Part shown: positions 54,875-62,563 of the stretch, piece by piece
Layout: each line of letters begins with the position of its first letter
Position numbering within the stretch: the first letter of the stretch is position 1
Source of the DNA: Pseudomonas sp. AB6
Lineage (GTDB): Bacteria; Pseudomonadota; Gammaproteobacteria; Pseudomonadales; Pseudomonadaceae
Direction of reading: 5' to 3'
Length of the DNA: 64,000 bases
Assembly: GCF_034314105.1 (NCBI RefSeq)
Contig: NZ_JAVIWJ010000001.1
Span: 2,171,501 to 2,235,500, forward strand
Notes under the pieces: generated by a model
The model's database searches: none
Told to the model about the DNA's origin: nothing
What the model saw: only the letters and a program-made list of their open reading frames with translations
Position numbers and translations under genes: made by a program

Positions 54875-55863
54875 GTACTGACAGCAGTTTTGAAGACAAT
54901 CGCTATGACAACACCGGTTACCAGACCAGCCCTCCAGGCGCCAGCAGCCTTGACGTCGAGTCGCACAAGAGCCCGGAATCATTGGAGCGTGAAATAGACG
55001 CGCAGCGCTCTAGCATCGGCAGCCTGGTTGACGCGCTAGAAAGCAAGCTTTCCCCCGGTCAATTAATCGATCAAGTGATGTCCTTTACTCGCGGCAATGG
55101 CGGTGAGTTTTTTAGCAATTTGGGTAATACCATCAAGGCTAATCCGGTACCTACGTTGCTGACCTCGGTTGGCGTGGTGTGGTTGTTGATGGGTTCGAAC
55201 AAAAGCCCCAGTTACTCTAACGCGTCATCAGGCCCGTCGATGTTTGACGCATTGGGCAACCGCATCAGCAACATGGCTGATAAGGTTTCCGATACGTTGG
55301 GCAATGTCAAAGCGAAGGTGCAGGATAAGGCTCACGACCTCCAGGATGGCGCAAGCCGTCTCAAGGATAAGGCCAGCCACTTGACTGATAGCGTGACAGA
55401 TAAAATGTCGTCGGCCGGGCATCAGGTGAATATGGGCTCCCATGACGCGACTCACGCATTGCACCAGCAATCTGAAAATATAAAGTCGGGCTTCAATTAC
55501 CTGCTAAACGAGCAACCCTTGGCATTAGCTGCCATCGGTATCGCGCTGGGCGCGTTAGCAGGTGCCGCACTGCCTATCACGGACAAGGAAAATCAGATGA
55601 TGGGGCACGCCAGCGATTCGCTGACGGACAAGGCAAAACAGATGGCCAGTGAGGGCTACGACAAGGCCGCCGAAATCGGTAAGGACATGGCCAACGAGGT
55701 GAAAAAGCCCGTGGAGGATAACGATAAGGATGCATCGTCAAATGGCGCATCGTCTGACCATCAGGCCTTTAGCAGTCAGCAGCCACCCAACAATCAGTCG
55801 ACTGACACCCCGCAGTCGAACAACTCTCACAGCAACCCGGGTTCTACTCATGGGTTGGGATAG
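54871..55863 (+). CDS. DUF3618-domain protein with two hydrophobic segments
   Basis: A 330-residue protein with the DUF3618 region near residues 33-70 (SPESLEREIDAQRSSIGSLV). A hydrophobic segment at about 92-115 (PVPTLLTSVGVVWLLMGS) and a second near 217-238 (ALAAIGIALGALAGAALPI) flank a long charged helical stretch (KVQDKAHDLQDGASRLKDKA) that resembles LEA-like repeats. The tail is Asn/Gln/Ser-rich. Start overlaps the upstream gene by ATGA. Likely an envelope or desiccation-stress protein (inference). Confidence 0.7.
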   Translation: MSTDSSFEDNRYDNTGYQTSPPGASSLDVESHKSPESLEREIDAQRSSIGSLVDALESKLSPGQLIDQVMSFTRGNGGEFFSNLGNTIKANPVPTLLTSVGVVWLLMGSNKSPSYSNASSGPSMFDALGNRISNMADKVSDTLGNVKAKVQDKAHDLQDGASRLKDKASHLTDSVTDKMSSAGHQVNMGSHDATHALHQQSENIKSGFNYLLNEQPLALAAIGIALGALAGAALPITDKENQMMGHASDSLTDKAKQMASEGYDKAAEIGKDMANEVKKPVEDNDKDASSNGASSDHQAFSSQQPPNNQSTDTPQSNNSHSNPGSTHGLG

Positions 55864-55915
55864 TCCATGCGCGGTGCCTGAGCGTAATGGATAAAAGCGT
55901 TTAAGTTGTAGATGA

Positions 55916-55941
55916 AAGGCCCTGGAGGGGAACGGGGCCTT
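55916..55941 (+). terminator. Weak stem-loop after the DUF3618 operon
   Basis: AAGGCCC pairs with GGGCCTT across a 12-nt loop, followed by a short non-T tail. Probably the end of the three-gene operon, convergent with the LysR gene to its right. Confidence 0.45.
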
Positions 55942-55972
55942 GCATTCGGGGCGAACCACCTCAATCACTGGG

Positions 55973-56893
55973 CTACGAACGCTCGACTCCTGCAAACTCA
56001 TTCAAACGTTCGCCTAGTTTTTCCTTGGACCACGTAATAAATGCCCGGGAGCGAATCGATACCCGCCTTGACGGCAAGTACACCAATGAGACCGGCAGCG
56101 GCTCTGGCTGATAATCGATAAGCACTCGTTCCAGCTTTCCTTCATCAATCAGTTGCTGAACCTGATAAGACAGGAAGAAACCTACGCCCACTCCCGACAG
56201 ACACGCCGAAATGGCTGCATCGCCATTATTAGTAGTCATCCTGATATTGTTCATTTTCACCGTCACCGGTTTGCCGTGATCCTGCAACGTGAGCTGAGCG
56301 CCTGACACCAATCCACCCAAGCGAATGAACGGCGCATTGGCAAGGTCCGCCGGGCTTTTGATGGTTCTCAGTATCGCCAGCAACGTGGGGCTCGCACACA
56401 GATAACGGCGCACTTGGCCAACTCGCACGACGACCAGATCAGGTGCCGAGACATGACCGATGCGCACCGCGATGTCGATTCCCTCCTCGAGTAAATCCGT
56501 TACCCGATCAATCAGATTCAAAGTCACAGTGACATTGGGGAAGCGGGTCATAAACCCGTTTAACACCGGCGCCACATGCAGGCGTCCGAACAATACCGGC
56601 GCCGTGATGTTTAACGCACCACTGGGCTCGCTCTCTCTATCGCGAAACACATCTTCGATGTGTCCGATCTCGCGAATCACGGTGCGACACACCTCGGCGT
56701 ATAACCGCCCCTCTTCAGTGATACGTACTTGCCGAGTAGTACGCTCAAAAAGTCGCACTCCCAAATGCTGCTCGATAGACGCCAAGACCCTGACGACCGT
56801 GGGCAGAGAGACATCAAGTTTTTCCGCCGCAGCCGTGAGGCTACCGTGGTCGACAATTCCAAGCACCACCCGCATTGACTGCATAGTGTCCAT
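55973..56893 (-). CDS. LysR-family transcriptional regulator
   Basis: A 306-residue LysR protein: helix-turn-helix at residues about 5-60 ([36 protein letters not shown]) and an effector domain after 90. ATG 56893 is preferred because AAAGGA is well spaced from it; the earlier ATG at 56899 is too close. It is divergent from the GST gene, which is the likely target with the PNPOx-fold gene. Confidence 0.85.
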   Translation of the reverse strand: MDTMQSMRVVLGIVDHGSLTAAAEKLDVSLPTVVRVLASIEQHLGVRLFERTTRQVRITEEGRLYAEVCRTVIREIGHIEDVFRDRESEPSGALNITAPVLFGRLHVAPVLNGFMTRFPNVTVTLNLIDRVTDLLEEGIDIAVRIGHVSAPDLVVVRVGQVRRYLCASPTLLAILRTIKSPADLANAPFIRLGGLVSGAQLTLQDHGKPVTVKMNNIRMTTNNGDAAISACLSGVGVGFFLSYQVQQLIDEGKLERVLIDYQPEPLPVSLVYLPSRRVSIRSRAFITWSKEKLGERLNEFAGVERS

Positions 56894-57025
56894 GGGCATT
56901 CCTTTATTAGTCCGTTATATGGAGTAATGATCTTCCGATTTCAGCATTTATTCAACTTGGCCAGTCCTTTAACATCGATTCAGGCAAAACAAACCCACGC
57001 TCCAAACGCTCTGAAGGTGCTCGCT

Positions 57026-57640
57026 ATGAAGCTTTATTTTCACCCGCTCTCAGGTCACTCCCATCGCGCACTACTGTTTCTTTCATTGCTGGGCGTCGAC
57101 CATTCGTTGACTGAAGTCGATTTACTCACCAGAGCTCAAAAAAGCCCGGAGTTCCTGAACATCAATCCCTTCGGACAAGTCCCTGTGCTGGAAGACGGCG
57201 ACCAGCTGATCAGTGATTCCAATGCAATCCTGGTGTACTTGGCGAAAAAATTTGGCAGAACCGATTGGCTGCCGGAAACCGCTTTGGAAGCCTCGCGTGT
57301 TCAGCGTTGGTTATCAGTGGCTGCGGGGGAAATTAACCGGGGCCCGGCTTCGGCTAGATTGGTCAACGTTTTCGGCGCAAAACTTGACGCAGTGGACACG
57401 ATCAACCGTTCACATGCCATTTTGAAACAGGTTGAAAAGGCGCTCGAGGGCCTTGACTGGATTGTCCCAGGCCTCCATCCAACCGTGGCTGATATCGCAC
57501 TTTACAGTTACATCGCCAGAGCACCGGAAGGCGACGTGGATCTGGCGGCCTACCCGCTGATTCTTGGCTGGTTGACCCGGGTTGAAAATCTGCCTGGCTT
57601 CGTGCCATTCCAAAAAACCTCTGTGGGGCTGACCGCCTAG
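57026..57640 (+). CDS. Glutathione S-transferase
   Basis: A 204-residue GST: the N-terminal thioredoxin-like domain ([20 protein letters not shown], with Ser11-His12 region, then [20 protein letters not shown]) and an all-alpha C-terminal domain ([20 protein letters not shown]). The frame opens at 56927, but ATG 57026 starts at the conserved strand. Substrates unknown. It precedes a PNPOx-fold gene by 51 bp, so the two are probably co-transcribed. Confidence 0.87.
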   Translation: MKLYFHPLSGHSHRALLFLSLLGVDHSLTEVDLLTRAQKSPEFLNINPFGQVPVLEDGDQLISDSNAILVYLAKKFGRTDWLPETALEASRVQRWLSVAAGEINRGPASARLVNVFGAKLDAVDTINRSHAILKQVEKALEGLDWIVPGLHPTVADIALYSYIARAPEGDVDLAAYPLILGWLTRVENLPGFVPFQKTSVGLTA

Positions 57641-57691
57641 GCATGTCAGTTGGTAAACCCACTTAATTAGGGCAATAACGAGGGCGATGCC

Positions 57692-58621
57692 ATGATCACA
57701 AAATTGGAGCAACAAACAGAATCGCCTTGGCATGCGGGTGAGCTGGCAATTCAACAAAGCCTTAACGTCGCCGAACGCATGGATGGGCTAGGCCGGCGCA
57801 ACATCCGCGACCACTTGGTTGAGCAACACCGCAATTTTTTTGCTTTGCTGCCCTTCGTAGTGCTGGGAGCAGTAGATGCAGAGGGCGATGTCTGGGCTAC
57901 CTTGCGCGCCGGTGAGCCGGGGTTCGCCTCTGCGCCCGACCTCAACAACTTAACACTGCAACTGCCACGAGACCTTGCCGACCCGGCAGAAAGCGGCCTG
58001 GATCAAAGTCACAACGTCGGCTTGTTGGGAATCGATATGGGAACCCGACGGCGTAACCGCCTAAACGGCTCGATCAACAGAAGTGACGATTCGGGATTTA
58101 GCATTGTGGTCGAAGAAAGCTTCGGCAATTGCCCGCAGTATATTCAGCTACGCCAGTTCGGTTTCAATCGGCCTGCTCAAGCGCTAACGTCGGCCTCGGT
58201 GTGCTGGCTAGATCGGCTGGATGACCCTGCTCGCGAACTGATCGGCAACGCCGCTACATTCTTCGTAGCGTCTTACGTTGACCATGAAGACGGGCGCCGT
58301 AAAGTCGATGTCTCGCACCGTGGCGGCAATCCTGGGTTCGTCCGAGTCGATGATGACGGCACGCTGATGATTCCAGACTTTGCCGGCAATCTATTTTTTT
58401 GCACCCTCGGTAATTTTTTGCTTAACCCCAAGGGCGGGCTGGTGTTTGTTGACTTTGCCACCGGAGAGCTACTGCAGATGACCGGGGACGTCGAGGTCAT
58501 TCTCGATTCGCCACAAATCGCCACATTCCAGGGTGCTGAACGACTATGGCGTTTCACCCCGCGACGTATCGTTCGCCGAGCGGATGCGCTGTCCCTGCGC
58601 TGGACGGCGGGACCGCAGTAA
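57692..58621 (+). CDS. PNPOx-fold (pyridoxamine phosphate oxidase family) protein
   Basis: A 309-residue protein with a flavin-binding split-barrel pattern, including FAL LPFVVLGAVDAEGDVWATL and a central FGNCPQYIQLRQFGFN that is typical of this family, plus FAGNLFFCTLGNFLLNPKGG. These long members are usually treated as pyridoxamine-5'-phosphate-oxidase-related FMN proteins and often sit with ferredoxin or GST genes. The cofactor and substrate are not established. It follows the GST gene. Confidence 0.75.
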   Translation: MITKLEQQTESPWHAGELAIQQSLNVAERMDGLGRRNIRDHLVEQHRNFFALLPFVVLGAVDAEGDVWATLRAGEPGFASAPDLNNLTLQLPRDLADPAESGLDQSHNVGLLGIDMGTRRRNRLNGSINRSDDSGFSIVVEESFGNCPQYIQLRQFGFNRPAQALTSASVCWLDRLDDPARELIGNAATFFVASYVDHEDGRRKVDVSHRGGNPGFVRVDDDGTLMIPDFAGNLFFCTLGNFLLNPKGGLVFVDFATGELLQMTGDVEVILDSPQIATFQGAERLWRFTPRRIVRRADALSLRWTAGPQ

Positions 58622-58770
58622 TCACACATGACCTGCATCGGGTCGGTGGACAGGAACGTGGTGGGAAGTTGGCTTGCCGATAACAGCGTCAATACAAGCG
58701 ACCCGAGTTCACCGGCTTAAATCAGCGGAGCATGACAGGCCCCGCTTTTGTTACCCGACAACGGGAAAAA

Positions 58771-59013
58771 TCAGTCTGCCAACGTCAGACGCTGGACGAT
58801 TTTGTCTTTAACCAACAAGCGTTTTTCCTTGAGCTTTTTAAGTTGATCATCGGTTACATATCCCGAGGCTCCGGACTCAGCTTCGACGACTTCGGCGTCA
58901 ACTGCTTCATACGAATCAAGCAATTGGCTGAGCCTGTCGTCGTTGCTCCTAAGCGCGGCGACGTCTTCCTTTGTAACGTTAAGATCCTTTAACAAATCGT
59001 GTTTGACCGGCAT
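58771..59013 (-). CDS. YdcH-family (DUF465) small protein
   Basis: An 80-residue protein of the YdcH/SlyX-like DUF465 family, highly charged and likely coiled-coil (DRLSQLLDSYEAVDAEVVEA, QLKKLKEKRLLVKDKIVQRL). The frame opens at 59160, but ATG 59013 with AGGAGAGG upstream gives the usual length. Function unknown. Confidence 0.83.
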   Translation of the reverse strand: MPVKHDLLKDLNVTKEDVAALRSNDDRLSQLLDSYEAVDAEVVEAESGASGYVTDDQLKKLKEKRLLVKDKIVQRLTLAD

Positions 59014-59349
59014 GCCTTCACCTCTCCTGAACCTGTGACGAGTCGTCAGAATATGAGACGGGTTCTTGGGAAAGTTTAGGCATAAATGAACACTCTCTTC
59101 CTGCGCACCCAGAACTACACGAACCCCATACTCCTGCAAATTGTAGTTTGCAGGACGCATTGCGCTAGTGAGCGTGAGAGGGAAGCAAGACCCGAATGAT
59201 CAAGTCAGCGTTGGAGCGTTGGACGTGGCGCTGCTGATTGAAGTGCTGGTGCTAAATTATTTCAGGGTATCCGAGCGTCGGCAGCAGGCTTGCCAAGCTG
59301 ACGCGCAATCTTAAAAATAATCCAGGAGGCAGTTTGCTGGCGAACATTT
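59014..59349. other. Gap between ydcH-like gene and the ketopantoate reductase-like gene
   Basis: No gene is supported. It holds the ydcH promoter and one conspicuous inverted repeat: TCCTGCAAA (59132-59140) pairs with TTTGCAGGA (59147-59155) with a 6-nt AT-rich centre. It could be an operator or a hairpin about 120 bp before the ydcH start. Confidence 0.5.
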
Positions 59350-60282
59350 CTATCCCCGCAAACGCCTTGCCTCATACGCTTTGAGGTGGGTATAAGCGAC
59401 CCCCAACATCGACAAACCAGCCGTTCCAACGGCATCTGCATCCCGACGTGCAACCAGATCGCCGAGCACATGGTCAACCTCGACCGGCGCGCCACGCTCT
59501 ATATCACGCAGCATTGAAGCGGTCATTTTGGAGCCTGGCAACGTCAGCATTTTTACAAAGCGCTGGTACACCTCCGGGCGTATCGGATAACCAGCTTTGT
59601 CGGCAACTTCAGCGCACTCCCTCAACAAGTTGAGAATCAACGATTCCCCGCCGGCGACCAGCACATCACCGATGGCCGAACGCATAGAGCCGGTGATGCC
59701 TGCGCCCGTCGCTATGAAACACCATTTTTCCCACATTTCCTGAAGAATGCTCAAGCTGAGCCTGGCCTCAAAGCCGGCACCAGCCAACGCATTGGCGATC
59801 TGCTGGGCCCGTGCGGTCGATTCACCGCCCAGCTCACCAAAAGTAAGCTGATTGGTCTCGTTGAGGTGCACGATAGTGCCCGATGCGTCTCGGTCCAGTG
59901 AAATCAGGCATTGTCCGCCTAACACATTGAACTGGCTGAAACGTACGGCCAAACGATCAAGGTGAGCCATACCATTAAGCAGCGGCAAAATAGCTGTATC
60001 AGGACCGACCGCCGCGGCGAATGAATCCATCGCTGCATCCAGATCGTAGGCTTTGCAACTCAGCAATATAAGATCATACGGACCGCTCAGCTCCTGACTC
60101 GCAATATGCGGGGGCGCGGGATAGTCGATATTGCCTAGCGGACTTCGCACAACCAGGCCGTCACGGTCGAGCTCTTGAGCGCGGCCAGGTCTGACCAAAA
60201 ACGTCACGTCACGTGCCGCCTCCAATAACCGCCCACCGAAGTAACCGCCTATCGCACCGGCCCCGACAATCAAAATGCGCAT
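59350..60282 (-). CDS. 2-Dehydropantoate 2-reductase-family protein
   Basis: A 310-residue ketopantoate reductase-fold enzyme with the N-terminal dinucleotide motif GAGAIGGYFGGRLLEAARDV, LSCKAYDLDAAM, and late ERGAPVEVDHVLGDLV near the substrate pocket (Lys in SCKAY and Glu/Asp ligands). Such genes often occur as paralogues of panE, so another substrate is possible. ATG 60282 has AAGGAGG; an upstream frame is not needed. Confidence 0.83.
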   Translation of the reverse strand: MRILIVGAGAIGGYFGGRLLEAARDVTFLVRPGRAQELDRDGLVVRSPLGNIDYPAPPHIASQELSGPYDLILLSCKAYDLDAAMDSFAAAVGPDTAILPLLNGMAHLDRLAVRFSQFNVLGGQCLISLDRDASGTIVHLNETNQLTFGELGGESTARAQQIANALAGAGFEARLSLSILQEMWEKWCFIATGAGITGSMRSAIGDVLVAGGESLILNLLRECAEVADKAGYPIRPEVYQRFVKMLTLPGSKMTASMLRDIERGAPVEVDHVLGDLVARRDADAVGTAGLSMLGVAYTHLKAYEARRLRG

Positions 60283-60429
60283 CGCTACTGACCTCCTTGC
60301 TGAAAGACACAAAGGCTTAATTTAGGCACAAGCCAAAAATTACCTGAGCCGAGAATAGAGGATACAGACCCACCCTTCTATATTAAATTATCATCATCAT
60401 CTATTAGAAAGCCATCAAAAACAAAGGCC

Positions 60430-60464
60430 AAAAAAATCCCGAACAGCGTGTGCTACTCGGGATT
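60430..60464 (-). terminator. Terminator of the flavoprotein gene
   Basis: Read on the minus strand, AATCCCGA pairs with TCGGGATT and is followed by five T. It lies 25 bp past the stop of the FAD/NAD(P)-binding gene, which closes that transcript before the ketopantoate reductase-like gene. Confidence 0.85.
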
Positions 60465-60488
60465 AATCAGCTATCGGGCTGATGCGTC

Positions 60489-61916
60489 TTAGAACTTCGC
60501 GGAGACCATACTGGGCCAGAAAAACGGCCCATCATCCTCTTGACGTGCTTGGCGCCGGCGATCAGACACCACCATCTGTGCAACGGGTACGCTGAGCCGG
60601 GCCGAGACCGACCCGATTGCGACGCGGCTAGCATCGTTATGAAACTGCCAGACCCCATAAATCCGCCCATCGAACGACGGCTCGCTGCCCAAGCGTGGAT
60701 CGACACCCAAGCCCGAACCGAGCCCAAAAAGATGCAAGCCGTATAAGCGCTGACCATTGGCGTCCAGTGGGCAGCCGGACGGGTCTGAATCCAGCCCTCC
60801 TTTTACCTCACGCAATTGAATCGGACTGCCATCGGCATATTTCAACGCAGGAAGCCGGGGTTGGTAGCCGGTGCATTGCACCACGACGCTCGATTCAGCT
60901 AACGCCTGACTGGCGAGTTCGTACTGTTGTCCCAAGCCTGGACCTGATTGCAACAAACGAACACGCACACCATTTGGGCTGATTCGGCCGTTTTGAAGAA
61001 TATTTCGACCAACCTCCAATGCGCCGTACCGCAAGCCGCCAGAGCGATTCACTCGGCCCGATATAGGGCAAACATCATTCACCGGATCGAACACATAACC
61101 GCTAGCCAGTGCCTGCTCAACACTTTCATAGAACAGCCGAATCTGCGACCGATGCACCAGCGTCAACTCTTCAAGACCCACGCTTTGCAGGGCCTTGGCG
61201 AGGTTTTCGAGGATTGAGAAGGCGCTGTGTGAACCGCCCACCACCGTGAGGCGTCCGCCCTTGGCAATCGTCGGAGCAAAAAGAGCACGTAAATCATGCG
61301 AACTCATGCGCAACAACGTGTCAGCGCTTTGCACACTGGAGGCGGGCGGCAATGCCAGGCCCTGATCAGCCAATGCATTCAGCAAATGCTGAGGATCCTG
61401 ATGCCCCCCCAGGTTAAGTACCAAGGAGCGGCAGCGAATCACTTGGGAGCGCCCGTTATGCTCAACCCATACCTGATACTCATCGGCGCTGCTGACGACT
61501 TCGGTAATCGTCGTACTGCTCCAGACTTCTACGGCGAAATGTTCGACCAGGTGGTCTAGCACTAACTTCGACGCTTCGGCGAGCAACTCACCGACTTCTG
61601 ACAATAACGGGGCAACAAACGCTTGATTGCGAATACGCCAATACGCTGGACTGCGTTCCAGCGGCTCGAAAATATCCCGTAGAGAAGGGTCACGCAGGCA
61701 ATCGAGAAATACGTCGCCGACTGAGTTAGCCGTAATCTGATAATCCCCTAGCCGGCCAATTCCTGGAAGTGGACTAGCATCGACGATTATCAAACCTTGC
61801 CGAACCAACTCCGGCAGACTGCCACTTTTCAACGCATTAAAAATCAACCCCATGCCTGCGGGGCCGGCACCCCCTACTACACAACCGCAAACAGTTTCCA
61901 GTTGGTTTCCAAACAT
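60489..61916 (-). CDS. FAD/NAD(P)-dependent monooxygenase-like protein
   Basis: A 475-residue flavoprotein. It has an N-terminal FAD dinucleotide site (VVGGAGPAGMGLIFNALKSG), a second Rossmann site (LTVVGGSHSAFSILENLAKA) and a late CTGYQPRLPAL like the (A/C)TGY motif of N-hydroxylating and Baeyer-Villiger-type flavin monooxygenases. The two-site layout with the ATGY-like motif points to the SidA/FMO-like class. A C-terminal Rossmann segment YGLHLFGLGSGLGVDP is also present. The substrate is unknown. It lies 647 bp after a MIO-less ammonia-lyase homologue on the same strand, so both may act on one amino-acid-derived compound (inference). Confidence 0.75.
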   Translation of the reverse strand: MFGNQLETVCGCVVGGAGPAGMGLIFNALKSGSLPELVRQGLIIVDASPLPGIGRLGDYQITANSVGDVFLDCLRDPSLRDIFEPLERSPAYWRIRNQAFVAPLLSEVGELLAEASKLVLDHLVEHFAVEVWSSTTITEVVSSADEYQVWVEHNGRSQVIRCRSLVLNLGGHQDPQHLLNALADQGLALPPASSVQSADTLLRMSSHDLRALFAPTIAKGGRLTVVGGSHSAFSILENLAKALQSVGLEELTLVHRSQIRLFYESVEQALASGYVFDPVNDVCPISGRVNRSGGLRYGALEVGRNILQNGRISPNGVRVRLLQSGPGLGQQYELASQALAESSVVVQCTGYQPRLPALKYADGSPIQLREVKGGLDSDPSGCPLDANGQRLYGLHLFGLGSGLGVDPRLGSEPSFDGRIYGVWQFHNDASRVAIGSVSARLSVPVAQMVVSDRRRQARQEDDGPFFWPSMVSAKF

Positions 61917-62563
61917 GATGTCGTGCTCCGCATTTGAAAAGGACTGTCGGTTCTAGTTTTTATCGACGACACGCGTTGATTCACAGCAAAGGACTGCCGG
62001 AAGGCCATTCGAAGTCGGACGAAAGTTATAACGTGGACGGCTGCGAGCAACGTCAACGAGAACAAACATGAGGGGGATGGAATAATGCCGAGCATGGCTA
62101 CCGCCGGGCTATCCCAAAAAAGTTAATGAAGTTAAATCAGCGACGTTAAACCTAACTGCGCCATTACACCGTTAGCGCAACCATCTACTCGCACGAAGGG
62201 CCCCCTGCAAAACCGTTTCCTTCCCTCAAAACAAGGAAAAGCAATGCGGCTTGGATATCCCCAGTGCCCTTTACCAGCGATAGATTGATAATTTCAAAGT
62301 TCATGAAAAGTGTCAAATTTATGGTAATACGTAAAATTGTAGGTTTAAGAGCACTAAGACTTTGATAATTATCATGTAATTTTTTTGACGCCGACAATTA
62401 AACGCTCAACCAATACAAGTTTAATTTTAATAATCGATTTTGACACTAGCGCCCCTTCGTGCCGGCGAATGAGGCTGTCACCCATCGTCACTAACGAGAA
62501 CTTTAATATGCAGCGGTAACAGGCTCCCCATGGGAGCCATTCAACTTTAATACCACCCACTGC
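61917..62563. other. AT-rich gap between flavoprotein and lyase-like gene
   Basis: No gene is supported. The middle (about 62280-62450) is visibly richer in A and T than the surroundings, with a perfect 12-bp palindrome TGATAATTATCA near 62363. Upstream of the flavoprotein ATG there is a GGAG about 12 nt away. It may hold the promoter of the flavoprotein gene if the lyase is not co-transcribed. Confidence 0.5.
62522..62538 (-). terminator. Hairpin just after the lyase-like gene
   Basis: GGCTCCC and GGGAGCC form a 7-bp stem with a 3-nt loop, 26 bp past the lyase stop. The following minus-strand T content is low, so termination may be partial. Confidence 0.5.

Noticed and set aside
57410..57757. 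Minus-strand frames over the GST/PNPOx junction
   Set aside because: They are antisense to the GST gene and lack any family resemblance.
60384..60402. Fur-box-like run GATGATGATAAT upstream of the ketopantoate reductase-like gene
   Set aside because: The left part resembles the Fur consensus, but the inverted right half is missing; it is a simple GAT repeat in AT-rich DNA.
62360..62376. TGATAATTATCA as a Fur site before the flavoprotein gene
   Set aside because: The palindrome is perfect but 3 bp shorter than the 7-1-7 Fur arrangement and lies about 450 bp from the next start codon.
62185..62560. Two small minus-strand open frames in the AT-rich gap (62185-62397, 62372-62560)
   Set aside because: No ribosome binding site, no recognisable family, and composition typical of AT-rich non-coding DNA.
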